Source: UBA10649 sp963700745 (GTDB lineage: Bacteria; Actinomycetota; Actinomycetes; S36-B12). From it: a DNA stretch of 64,000 bases. The stretch lies in contig CAVOYT010000012.1 in the NCBI GenBank assembly GCA_963700745.1, forward strand, positions 1-64,000, in the 5' to 3' direction. The notes beneath the pieces were generated by a model. It had not been told where the DNA came from and did no database searches. It saw only the letters and a program-made list of their open reading frames with translations. This document shows positions 29,641-38,376 of this stretch, one piece after another; position 1 is the first letter of the stretch; the number at the start of each line of letters is the position of its first letter. The position numbers and the translations under genes were made by a program.

Positions 29641-29704
29641 GGAAGGGAGACCCCCAGAAGACACCGAGCACCACACCGACGAGTACAGGAGTGATCCTCC
29701 GTGA
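29636..29704 (+). CDS. Leaderless 22-codon small ORF
   Basis: ATG at 29636 sits where transcription should begin from the promoter just described. The peptide MSEGRPPEDTEHHTDEYRSD ends at TGA 29702. The same frame goes on without another stop to the 45-residue ORF at 29732-29869, so the two may be one 77-codon gene with an in-frame stop or a sequence error. I do not recognise the product. Confidence 0.35.
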   Translation: MSEGRPPEDTEHHTDEYRSDPP

Positions 29705-29731
29705 AGGCCTTTTGCGAAGGTATTCGCATCA

Positions 29732-29869
29732 ATGTTCGGCCACGAGTCCTTCGACAAGGAGACGGCCCGTAGCCGCCAGATCCACCGCGAGTGGGACCGT
29801 CAGCGCGCAAGCGCGATGTCGCCCTCGGAGCGGGAGGAGATCGACGCGATCTTCTCGCGCAACCTCTAG
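29732..29869 (+). CDS. 45-residue conserved-looking small protein
   Basis: The peptide starts MFGHESFDKETARSRQIHRE and ends EIDAIFSRNL, charged and helical, no membrane segment and no Cys. ATG follows GAAGG at about 11 bases. It is transcribed away from fbiC and is followed by a strong terminator, which supports a real gene. Function unknown. Confidence 0.5.
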   Translation: MFGHESFDKETARSRQIHREWDRQRASAMSPSEREEIDAIFSRNL

Positions 29870-29953
29870 GGCATACCGCCCAGACCCCAGTCTGGTGCCG
29901 GGTCGACCATCCGGCACCACTCCACTTCCCCGAGGCGGCCCAGCCGCCCAACG

Positions 29954-29979
29954 ACGGCCCCTCCCACCGGAGGGGCCGT
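29954..29979. terminator. Strong rho-independent terminator
   Basis: Perfect 11-base arms ACGGCCCCTCC and GGAGGGGCCGT around CACC, followed by TGT. It ends the small-ORF message and, on the other strand, xthA. Confidence 0.8.
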
Positions 29980-30013
29980 TGTCGCGTTCACGGGTCCAGC
30001 CGAGCCCCGTTGG

Positions 30014-30829
30014 CTACGAAGACGTGAAGGTCACGGTCAGCGGGGCGTGATCGCTCCATCGCTCGGCATACGAGGCGGCCTTGCCCACCGTCGCCGCCGT
30101 GCACATCGCGGCCAGCCCCTTGGTGGCGATGGCGTAGTCGATGCGCCAGCCGCCGTCGGTGTCGAAGCCCTTGCCGCGCCACGACCACCACGTGTAGGGC
30201 CCCGGACCTGGCCCACCCAGCTCGCGCCCGAGGTCGACCCAGCGCTCGAGCCACCGGTCGAGGTGGGCTCGCTCGTCCTCCAGGAAGCCCGACTTGCCGC
30301 GGTTCCCCTTCCAGTTCTTGATGTCCACCTCGCGGTGAGCGACGTTGAGGTCGCCGCACAGCAGCGCATGCCCCTTGCGGCGGGCAGCCGACCGGCGCAG
30401 CGACTCCAGCCGCCGGTCCATGCCGTCGAGGAATGCGTACTTGTCCTCCTGCTTCGGAGTGTCCGCCTCGCCTGCGTGCACGTACGCGGACACCACGGTG
30501 AGGGGCCCGACCTCGGTGGCCAGGTCCACCTCCAGCCAGCGGCCCTGCCCATCGATCCCCGGCAGGCTCGTCTCGGTGCGGATCGCTGTCGGCTGCTCGC
30601 GCGTGAGCACGGCGACACCGGCCCGACCCAGTTGCGGTGCCGGGGCATGCGCCACGTGCCAGTCGCGCAGCTCGGACTCGGCAAGCGCCTCGTGCAGCTG
30701 CTCATGGGTCGCCCGCACCTCCTGCAGGCAGATGACGTCGGCGTCGGCGTCGGCCAGCCAGTGCAGCCCCCCGCGCCGGCCGGCAGCTCGGATCCCGTTG
30801 ACGTTCGCGGTGACGACTGTGAGCGCCAC
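30014..30829 (-). CDS. xthA: Exodeoxyribonuclease III (AP endonuclease)
   Basis: A base-excision-repair nuclease, 271 residues, complete. Motifs: TANVNGIRAA, ICLQEVRATHEQ with the metal Glu, VVSAYVHAGE, LLCGDLNVAHREVDIKN with the Asp-Asn pair, RIDYAIAT and the final SDHAPL catalytic Asp-His. GTG at 30829 shares one base with the stop of the upstream secreted-protein gene; the open frame further upstream is shadow coding. Confidence 0.92.
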   Translation of the reverse strand: MALTVVTANVNGIRAAGRRGGLHWLADADADVICLQEVRATHEQLHEALAESELRDWHVAHAPAPQLGRAGVAVLTREQPTAIRTETSLPGIDGQGRWLEVDLATEVGPLTVVSAYVHAGEADTPKQEDKYAFLDGMDRRLESLRRSAARRKGHALLCGDLNVAHREVDIKNWKGNRGKSGFLEDERAHLDRWLERWVDLGRELGGPGPGPYTWWSWRGKGFDTDGGWRIDYAIATKGLAAMCTAATVGKAASYAERWSDHAPLTVTFTSS

Positions 30830-31711
30830 TACGTCGTCTTGAGCTGGAACTCGACGCCCAGCCACTCCTCGTTCAGGCCCGCTCCGAAGGTGTAGCCGAA
30901 ACGGCCCTTCTGGTTGAGCTCGAAGGTCAATGAGTAGCTGCCGTCGGACTTGACCACCGTGCTGACATTGCCGACCGGCTCGAAGTGCCCGGAGCCCTTC
31001 TTGTCGGTGGGCACGAATCGTTCCAGGCTCAGTACCGTGCCCGGCTTGAGCTCGGACGGAGCGCTGCCCGACAGGGTGACCGGGGTGCCCGCCTTGGCAC
31101 GGTTGGTGCTGATGCTCGCGGTTCCGCCCCACGCGACGACGTTCGGCGACTTCGTGAAGCCGGCGGCGGCGAGCTTCTTTGCCCTCAGTGTCACGGCCGA
31201 GCTCGACCCCGTGGACGGGGCCGGCTTCCCGCTGCCCGTCGTGGTGAACTGGAATTGGAAGGCGACGAACTCAGGGCTGTCGCCGCCGGTGTCGTAGCCC
31301 ACCGCGTAGCCGTAGGTGCCGGGCAGTCCGAGCTGGAAGTGCATGCTGAAGGTCCGGTTGGGCTGCACGACCGCGGTGATGTTGAGCGCCTTGTTCTCGC
31401 CCGATCCGGAGGTGTCGCTGGGGACGAACCGGTACATCGTGAGGAGCTGCCCGGGATCGGTGAATCCGGGCGCCTTCCCGGTGATGACCACGTCCTGCCA
31501 CTGGGCGGCACGAGTTCGTCGGCAGGGACGCGGTGCCAGGCGACCAGGCCGTCGTGTTCGGCGTCAGCGGCCAGCCGAACTGCGTCAGTTGAGCGGAGGT
31601 GAGGGTGATGTCCTTGTCGGCCGGCTGCGCGGACGCTGGCGCCGCCGCGAGGGCAAGCGGCGCGGCGAGAAGGGCACTTCCTGCAATCAGGGCGCTGAGC
31701 GTGCGGATCAT
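30829..31711 (-). CDS. Secreted protein with two similar beta-type domains, one frameshift
   Basis: A signal peptide (SALIAGSALLAAPLALAAAPASA) leads to two related ~90-residue domains. Domain 1 has LLTMYRFVPSDTSGSGENKA, TFSMHFQLGLPGTYGYAVGY; domain 2 has LSLERFVPTDKKGSGHFEPV, YSLTFELNQKGRFGYTFGAG. They are joined by a Lys/Ala-rich linker. A frame change near 31,505 is assumed. Ig-like or adhesion-type folds are likely; no enzyme site is seen. Function unknown. Its stop overlaps the xthA start, an odd coupling of an exported protein with a DNA repair enzyme. Confidence 0.6.
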
Positions 31712-31733
31712 CGCGTTCCCCCTTCTTCGGCCG

Positions 31734-33242
31734 TCAGGTGACGGCGTTCCAGTCGATCTCGGACGCCACGCGCAGGGCCTGCGCCGCGATCGTCAACGCC
31801 GGGTTCTGCGCGCCGGAAGACGGGAAGAAGGCCGAGTCGACGACGAACAGGTTGCGGACGTCGTGCGAGCGGCACCACGGGTCCAGGACGCTCGTGGCGG
31901 AGTCGCGGCCCGCGACGGCGGTGCCGCACATGTGGCTGTTCATGTCGATCGTGAACCGCTGCTCGAAGACCCCGCGGTAGCCCGCCTTGTGGAGCACCTT
32001 CTTCGCCCGGCCCAGCAGTGCCTCATGACGGTCGTAGTTCGTGCGACGCCATGACACGGCGATGCGACCGTCCGCGTCGAGGGTGACCCGGTTGTGCACG
32101 GACGGGAGGTCCTCGCTCATCACGAGCAGTTCAAGGCTGCGGTGGGCGGCGCGATCGAGCACCGCACGCGGCGTCCGCGTCGCGTGGGTCTTCATCATCG
32201 ACCCCTGGACCTTCCCGATCAGCTGGATGGTCCCGCCCGGATACCCGTCGCCGAGGTCGTCGTAGAAGTCGTTCATCGCCATCGTCTTCTGGAAGACGAC
32301 GTCGTTGGGTCGACGAGGGTCGACCGCGGCGAGATGGGTGTTGTTGTGAACCATGTAGTTGCGGCCCAGCAGCCCGCTGGAGTTGCCGACCCCGGTCGGG
32401 TACCGGTCCGAGCGGCTGGCCAGCAGGATCGCCGCGGAGTTGGCGGCGCCGGCGGACAGCACGAAGACTCCTCCGTCGACCACCAGCGGCTCACCGTTGA
32501 CGTCCCCGTGCAGTCGAACCACGCGCCCGTCGTCGCCGACCTCGACCGAGCGGATGCGGGCACCGGTCAGGAGCCGGACGCCGCCCCCGGCCAGGGCCGG
32601 ACCCAGCGCACAGGTCTCCGCATCGGACTTGGCGCCCAGCCGGCAGGGGAACCCGTCGCAGGTCTGGCACCGGATGCAGGTTCCTCCGGGACGGATGTCG
32701 ATGCCCATGGCGGTGCTGGCCGGATGAAGCCCCTGCTCCTTGAAGCGCCGAATCGTCTCCACGATGTACGGCTCGTGCGCCAGCGGCGGATAGGGATAGG
32801 GCCGACTCCGCCACGGCTCGCTCGGGTCCTCCCCCGTGGTGCCGTGCACGCGATAGAGGGATTCGGCCTGCGTGTAGTACTGCTCCAGGTCCGCGTAGGT
32901 GAACGGCCAGGCGGGCGAGATGCCGGACGGGTAGACCTTCTCGGCGAAATCGCGCTCTCGCAGGCGAGGGAGGCTGGCGCCGTAGACCTTGGTGTTGCCG
33001 CCCACCACGTAGTGCACTCCCGGGTGGAACTCGGTGCCGTCGTCGTCCAGCCAGGTCTCGTCCGGCTTGTACCGGCGCTCGACGAACACCGCCTCCGGGG
33101 ACCAGTTCTCCGGTTCGCGCGGAAGCACCTCTCCGCGTTCGAGCACAAGCGTGTCGATCCCTCGCTGGGCCAGCCCCCAGGCCAGGGTCCCGCCACCCAT
33201 GCCGCTCCCGACGATGATGACGTGGGCGGACTCGTTGATCAC
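31734..33242 (-). CDS. FAD-dependent GMC oxidoreductase with a Cys cluster
   Basis: 502 residues, complete. The N-terminal dinucleotide site is VIIVGSGMGGGTLAWGLA; the C-terminal domain has FTIDMNSHMCGTAVAG with the active-site His and GAQNPALTIAAQALR. Residues around 200 carry CIRCQTCDGFPC, four closely spaced Cys as in GMC enzymes thought to hold an iron-sulfur cluster. It likely oxidises an alcohol or sugar-like substrate and passes electrons to a carrier rather than oxygen; this is inference. GTG at 33242 lies six bases after TAGGTT. Confidence 0.8.
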   Translation of the reverse strand: MINESAHVIIVGSGMGGGTLAWGLAQRGIDTLVLERGEVLPREPENWSPEAVFVERRYKPDETWLDDDGTEFHPGVHYVVGGNTKVYGASLPRLRERDFAEKVYPSGISPAWPFTYADLEQYYTQAESLYRVHGTTGEDPSEPWRSRPYPYPPLAHEPYIVETIRRFKEQGLHPASTAMGIDIRPGGTCIRCQTCDGFPCRLGAKSDAETCALGPALAGGGVRLLTGARIRSVEVGDDGRVVRLHGDVNGEPLVVDGGVFVLSAGAANSAAILLASRSDRYPTGVGNSSGLLGRNYMVHNNTHLAAVDPRRPNDVVFQKTMAMNDFYDDLGDGYPGGTIQLIGKVQGSMMKTHATRTPRAVLDRAAHRSLELLVMSEDLPSVHNRVTLDADGRIAVSWRRTNYDRHEALLGRAKKVLHKAGYRGVFEQRFTIDMNSHMCGTAVAGRDSATSVLDPWCRSHDVRNLFVVDSAFFPSSGAQNPALTIAAQALRVASEIDWNAVT

Positions 33243-33248
33243 CCTCTC

Positions 33249-33254
33249 AACCTA
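33249..33254 (-). promoter_or_regulatory. -10 box TAGGTT for a leaderless start
   Basis: On the minus strand TAGGTT, six bases, then GTG at 33242 of the GMC gene. Confidence 0.5.
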
Positions 33255-33301
33255 GCCTTCGTGACGCGACGAAGCCCCCCTCCCCCGAAACCAGTCGCGT
33301 G

Positions 33302-34159
33302 TCATCCGAGTTCGAACGTGGTGATGCCGAAGACGCGTTCGAGCGGCAGGTCGAGCTGCCCTCCGCGGTACATGCGTGCGGTCTCGAACACCGGTTCCAT
33401 TCCGTACCGGGCGGCGAGCGCGACAGCGGCACCGTTGGGCTCAGGTACGTCCAGGTAGACGGGCGAACCGCCCGGCACCGATGCCACGAGCGAGTTCAGG
33501 ATCCGGTCGGCGAGCGAGGCATCGTCGGCAAACAGCGGGCCGACCTTGAAGCCCTCGCGGCATTCGCGGATCACCCCGTAGCCGGCGAGGCGATCGCCGT
33601 CCCGTATCCCCACGGCGTGCGACCCGGGCTGGTCCAGCCACTCCCGGAGGAACTCCGGCCGCGCCGCCCCGAAACACGGCTCGTCGTACCTGATGACGTC
33701 GCCGAGGTCGGCCGTCGTGAGCCGGACGGCGCCTGGATCGGCCGTGCCTCGAGGAGATCCGGCGAACCGGATGCTTCGATGCACGAGCGTGAATCCGAGA
33801 GACAGGTACGTCGGCTGCTGCTCGACGACGCCATCGATGCCGAGCACCCGGTCCCCGGCGTGCTCGAACGCGGCGTCGCCGAGCAGATGGCCGATGCCCT
33901 GGGTGCGCAGGGCGGGGTCCACGATGTAGAAGCCGGCGAAGGCGAAGGTCTCGCTGTAGCGCACGCAGGAGATGGTTCCGGCGACCCGCTCGCCGATCCG
34001 GGCGATGAAGAATCCTTCGGGGTCCGCGGCCCAGAAGGCACGAGCATCGTGCAGCCCCGGATTCCAGCCCTCGCTAGCTGCCCAGTCCACCGCCCAGTGC
34101 AGGTCGTCGGCGGTCATCGTGCTGATGACGACGTTCTCGATCTCCTCCGGCATCCCCAC
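33302..34159 (-). CDS. Two-domain GNAT acetyltransferase
   Basis: 285 residues, complete. The first domain is a full GNAT fold with FAGFYIVDPALRTQGIGHLL as the acetyl-CoA loop; the second half (YLDVPEPNGAAVALAARYGM, FETARMYRGG) resembles the Acetyltransf_18 type C-terminal domain. The substrate is unknown. It ends 19 bases before the DUF3097 gene begins its own downstream end and is on the same strand, so co-transcription with it is likely. Confidence 0.85.
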   Translation of the reverse strand: MGMPEEIENVVISTMTADDLHWAVDWAASEGWNPGLHDARAFWAADPEGFFIARIGERVAGTISCVRYSETFAFAGFYIVDPALRTQGIGHLLGDAAFEHAGDRVLGIDGVVEQQPTYLSLGFTLVHRSIRFAGSPRGTADPGAVRLTTADLGDVIRYDEPCFGAARPEFLREWLDQPGSHAVGIRDGDRLAGYGVIRECREGFKVGPLFADDASLADRILNSLVASVPGGSPVYLDVPEPNGAAVALAARYGMEPVFETARMYRGGQLDLPLERVFGITTFELG

Positions 34160-34177
34160 TCTTCTCTGCAGTCGCCG

Positions 34178-35021
34178 TCACGGACCGTCGGTCGTGACGA
34201 AGTCGATCAGCGCCTCGACGCGTCCGAGGAGGACCGGCTCGAGATCGGTGTAGTCGTCCACGCGGGCCAGCAGCCGCCGCCAGGCGAGGCCGGTGTCCTG
34301 CCCCCATCCGAGAGCGTCGCAGATCCCCTCCTTCCACGGGGTCCCCGGCGGGATGACCGGCCATGCGGACACCCCGATCGCCTGGGGGCGAACCGCCTGC
34401 CATACGTCGACATAGGGGTGGCCGAGCACCATCACGTCATCGGGCCATTCCGCGAGAACCTCCTGCGCGATCAGGGACTCCTTGGCGCCGGGCACCAGAT
34501 GGTCGACCAGGACCCCAATCCGCCGAGTCGGTCCGGGCGCGAACTCGCGCACCCGCCGGGCGAGGTCGTCGATGCCGCCGAGTTCCTCGACCACCACGCC
34601 CTCCACCCGCAGATCCGCCCCCCAGACCTTCTCCACGAGTTCCGCGTCATGGCGACCCTCGACCCAGATCCGCGAGGCGCGTGCGGTGCGGGCACGCTGC
34701 CCAGGGACGGCGACCGAACCCGAGGCCGTGCGGGACGGTCCTGCCGGCGCGCTGGACCGGGTCGGCCGAGTGAGGATGACGAGTTCACCGTCCATGAGGA
34801 AGGAGGGCCCCAGCGCGAAGGGACGGCGGCGACCGTGCCGGTCCTCGAGAACGACAGCCCAGCCGTCCGCGCCCCGCTGCCAACCGACCACGGCGCCGCA
34901 CCACCCGCTGCGGGCGCATTCCACGACGAGCCCAGTGTCCGCCTGCACCGTGCGCACCCGGCTGGTCGGGCGTCGCGGATCCTCGGCGAGGACGTCCTGG
35001 CCGTAGCGGTCGGAGGGCACG
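34178..35021 (-). CDS. DUF3097 family protein
   Basis: About 280 residues, complete. The conserved core reads VVLEDRHGRRRPFALGPSFL, TARASRIWVEGRHDAELVEK, VEGVVVEELGGIDDLARRVR and IGVLVDHLVPGAKESLIAQE. The family is confined to actinobacteria and has no known role; the core recalls Toprim-like nucleic-acid enzymes. GTG at 35021 was chosen because TATCGT lies exactly six bases upstream; a further GTG at 35050 exists. Confidence 0.8.
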
Positions 35022-35027
35022 CAGCGA

Positions 35028-35033
35028 CGATAC
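35028..35033 (-). promoter_or_regulatory. -10 box TATCGT for a leaderless start
   Basis: On the minus strand TATCGT, six bases, then GTG at 35021 of the DUF3097 gene. Confidence 0.5.
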
Positions 35034-35070
35034 GTCGCTCGCGACCTCACCGGGCGCAGACATGCGGCGG

Positions 35071-35076
35071 TAGCGT
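35071..35076 (+). promoter_or_regulatory. -10 box TAGCGT for a leaderless start
   Basis: TAGCGT, six bases, then GTG at 35083 of the acyl-CoA synthetase gene. Confidence 0.5.
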
Positions 35077-35082
35077 CGGGCC

Positions 35083-36403
35083 GTGGAGCTCAGTGGGACC
35101 GGGGTCATCCGGATCGGGGACGATGCGCTGGCCCGCGACGAGTTCCATGATCGCGTCGCCGCAGCGGCTCCGCGCTACGCGGATCACGACGTCGTCGCCA
35201 TCGTCGCGTCCCCCACCTTGGACACCGTCATCCAACTCATGGCGGCCATGGCGGCCGGAGCCACCGTCGCACCGATCAGCCCGGCCGCAGGAGACGTGGA
35301 GCGTCGTCATGTGAGCGAGGACTCGGCCGCGACACTGCTCGTGGAGGGCGGGCGCTCGACGGAGCTTGCCCCACGTACCGGGCGGCCCCCTTCGGACGCG
35401 GCCCTACTGCTGTACACAAGCGGCACGACCGGTCCCCCCAAGGGCGTCCCGATCACGGCCCCGGCGATCCGGGCGTGTATCGACGGCCTCGCCGAGGCCT
35501 GGGCATGGACCCCCGACGACGTCCTGGTCCACGGCCTCCCCCTGAACCACGTGCACGGACTCGTCCTCGGCGTCCTCGGGCCCATCATGCTGGGCTCGTC
35601 CCTCCACCACACCGGACGTCCGACGCCGTCGGCCTATGCCGAGGCGTCCGGAACCCTCTACTTCGGGGTACCGACGATCTGGTCACGGGTTGCGGCCGAG
35701 CCCGCCGCCGCCCGGGCCCTGTCCGGCGCACGCTTGCTCGTCTCGGGCAGTGCCGCGCTTCCGGCACCGACGTTCGACGCTCTGCACTCGCTGTGCGGAC
35801 ACCCACCCGTGGAGCGCTACGGAATGACCGAGACTCTCATCACTCTCGCCGCACGAGCCGATGCCCCTCCTCAACGCGGCACCGTCGGACCTGCACTGCC
35901 CGGCATCGACGTGCGCTTCATCGGCGAGGACGGGGAGCCGGTTGCGCCACACTCGACTGGGAGAGCTCCAGGTTCGTGGACTCACCGTGTTCGCCGGATA
36001 CGCCGACCACCCGCGGGCCACCGCGGATGCGTTCACCGCAGATGGCTGGTTCCGTACCGGGGATGTGGGCTCGGTGGACGAGAGCGGGATCCACCGGATC
36101 GTGGGTCGCGCCGCTACCGACCTGATCAAGAGCGGCGGCTACCGCATCGGAGCCGGCGAGGTGGAGGACGCCCTGCTCACCCACCCATCGGTGCGGGAGG
36201 CCGCAGTGGTGGGAGAGCCCGATGACGACCTGGGCCAGCGCATCGTCGCCTTCGTGGTCGCTGATCCCGTCGCCGAGTCGGAACTGATCCAGCACGTCGC
36301 CGACCGGCTCTCCCGCCACAAGAGACCTCGGGCGATCGTCTTCGTGGAGGCCTTGCCGCGCAATCACATGGGCAAGGTCGACAAGATCCGCCTTCGGGTC
36401 TGA
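35083..36403 (+). CDS. AMP-forming acyl-CoA synthetase (MatB-like), one frameshift
   Basis: An ATP-dependent acid:CoA ligase of about 440 residues, short for the family. Motifs: LLYTSGTTGPPKGVPIT (P-loop), LPLNHVHGLVLGVLG, VERYGMTETL, then after a frame change near 35,955 DGWFRTGDVG, DLIKSGGYRIGAGEVEDALL and PRNHMGKVDK with the catalytic lysine. The short length and the HVHG and NHMGKVDK segments resemble malonyl-CoA ligase MatB, so a small dicarboxylic acid is possible. Confidence 0.82.
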
Positions 36404-36450
36404 CGCAGCCCTACGATGACAAGAACCGATCCGCCGTCGAGGAGGAACTC

Positions 36451-37492
36451 ATGAGCTCGGTGACATCACGACCACGCATGTCCGCACGAGTCGCCGGACT
36501 TGCCGCCGCTGGCGTCGTTGCCGCGCTCGCCCTGACCGGCTGCATCAAGGTCGACGCAGACGTCACGATCAACTCCGAGGCGCTCGGCAGCGGCAGCCTG
36601 AGCTTCGAGCTCCAGAAGGAGGCCGCGGGCTTCCTCGGCATCTCCGACCTCGACACCTTCAGCTCCCAGCTCACCAGCGGGGACCTGTCCGACAGCGGCC
36701 TCGGCGCCCTCAGCAACTGCGATGCTTCCGAGTCCGACACGGGGTACGTGTACTCCTGCACGTTCACCGACCAGGCCTTCACCGAGTCCGACGGCATCTG
36801 GACCATCGCCAAGGAAGGCGACCTCATCGTGTTCCGCATGGTGAACGAGGGCCAGACCGGCACCGAAGGTTCCGACGCGTCCGCCCTGCTCGGGGACGCA
36901 TCAATGGGTTCCATCAACGTCAAGGTCACCTTCCCCGGTCCGATCACGGAGCTCACCGGCGAGGGGGCCGAGAAGACGTCGGACACCACGGCGACCGTGT
37001 CAGGCACGATGACCAGCAACATCGACGTCACCATCAAGAGTGAGGCCGGCGGTGGCGGCGTGTCGGTGTCGCAGATCCTCGTCGTGCTGGTGGGCCTGCT
37101 CGTGCTGGCCCTGATCATCGTGGTGGTCGTCGTGCTGATCATGCGTCGCCGGAAGCCGACGGACGCCCCGGTGGATGCCCTGGCTGTCCCAGTTGCGGGT
37201 GCTGCAGTGGCCGAGACCGTCGTCAGCGACGCTCCGGTCGACGCGATCGCCATGGACGAGACCGTCGTCACCGAGGCCGTCGTGGCCGAGGACCGGTCGA
37301 CGCAGTCGCGCGTCGACGAGACCGTCGTCACCGAGACCGTCGTGGCCGAGGCTCCGGTCGACGAGACCGTCGTCACCGAGACCGTCGTGGCCGAGGAACC
37401 CGTCGGTCGAGACCGTCGTGGCCGAGGAACCCGTCGTCGAGACCGTCACCGAGACCGTCGAGTCCGTCGATCCAGAGGCGCCGACGACGTAG
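36451..37492 (+). CDS. LppM-like lipoprotein with a tandem-repeat cytoplasmic tail, one frameshift
   Basis: A lipobox (LALTGC) begins a ~190-residue outer domain starting IKVDADVTINSEALGSGSLS, as in LppM-type actinobacterial lipoproteins. One helix (ILVVLVGLLVLALIIVVVVV) and RMRRRK-like basic residues follow, so the tail is cytoplasmic. The tail is acidic and built of repeats of DETVVTETVVAE. A frame change at about 37,403 is a one-base insertion: GAACCCGTCGGTCGAG in one copy against GAACCCGTCGTCGAG in the next. Corrected, the protein ends VESVDPEAPTT. RBS GGAGGA. Function unknown. Confidence 0.7.
37255..37395 (+). repeat. 36-base coding tandem repeat, three main copies
   Basis: Units start at 37255, 37315 and 37360, each about 36 bases and encoding DETVVTETVVAE or a close variant. 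Partial copies lie on both sides (37210-37230 and 37400-37470). Confidence 0.75.
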
Positions 37493-37517
37493 GCACTCGG
37501 GGGGCGCGTCCCGGGTT

Positions 37518-37544
37518 GGCCGGCGGAGCGGGGAGCCGCCGGCC
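37518..37544. terminator. Hairpin between convergent genes
   Basis: Nine-base arms GGCCGGCGG and CCGCCGGCC around AGCGGGGAG, 26 bases after the lipoprotein stop. No T-run. Confidence 0.5.
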
Positions 37545-37590
37545 CCGGGTCGCCGGGCCTCGGAGGCCGCTCGCCCTGCTCGGCCAGGTG

Positions 37591-38337
37591 TTAGCCCCGC
37601 ACCGCGATCACGAGAGCCGTCACGATCGGCGCGACGATCAACGCGGGGAGCAGGTCGCCGACCGGCACCTGTCGGATGTTCAGCAGACGAAGGCCGACCC
37701 CGAGGAGCAGCACGCCACCGGTCGCCGTCAACGACGCGATCAGGGCGGCCGACATGAACGCGCCGAGCAGCGCGCCGAGCACGGTCAGCAGGCCCTGCCA
37801 GACCCCGACCGACAGGGCGGACGCGGCCACCCCCCACCCCAGGGACGCGGCGAAGGCGAGTGAGGCGAAGCCGTCGAGGGTGGACTTCAGGGCCAGTTGC
37901 TCGATGCCCTGACCCAGACCGTCACTGAGGGAGCCGAGTACCGCCAGCGGGCCGATGCAGAAGACCAAGGACGCATCGACGAACCCCTCGACGAATCGGC
38001 CCCTCGACGCGGAGGCGTCCCCCCGGGTGAAGACGCCCTGCAGCCAGGCGCCGAAGCCCTCCAATCGGTCCTCGATGCGCAGCAGCGAGCCCGCGATCCC
38101 GCCGACGAGCAGCGCGGCCAGCACCACGAGGAGGGTGCCGCCACTCCCCACGGCTGCGACGTAGTCCTCGTCGCGAAGGGCGGCGATGTTGAGGCCGCCG
38201 ATGACGAGGGTGACCAGCCCCAGGGCGTCGGTGACGGTGCGGCGAGTCCGCTCGGGAAGCCGATGCCCGATGAGAACGCCGAGCCCCGCCCCGACGAGGA
38301 TGGCGGCGACGTTCAGGACCGTACCGAGCCCGCGCAT
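37591..38337 (-). CDS. DUF554 membrane protein
   Basis: 248 residues, complete, with seven or so hydrophobic segments. The start GLGTVLNVAAILVGAGLGVL and the middle FVDASLVFCIGPLAVLGSLS, LALKSTLDGFASLAFAASLG are the DUF554 (YdfK) pattern. Function of the family is unknown; a transporter is often assumed. RBS GGAGGGG precedes ATG 38337. Confidence 0.85.
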   Translation of the reverse strand: MRGLGTVLNVAAILVGAGLGVLIGHRLPERTRRTVTDALGLVTLVIGGLNIAALRDEDYVAAVGSGGTLLVVLAALLVGGIAGSLLRIEDRLEGFGAWLQGVFTRGDASASRGRFVEGFVDASLVFCIGPLAVLGSLSDGLGQGIEQLALKSTLDGFASLAFAASLGWGVAASALSVGVWQGLLTVLGALLGAFMSAALIASLTATGGVLLLGVGLRLLNIRQVPVGDLLPALIVAPIVTALVIAVRG

Positions 38338-38376
38338 GCCACCCCCTCCAGGACAGCGCGCAGCCTAGCGACCTCG

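Noticed and set aside
29702..29704. TGA as a selenocysteine codon in the small ORF
   Set aside because: No SECIS-like hairpin follows directly and no selenium genes are in the window; an error or a true stop is more likely.
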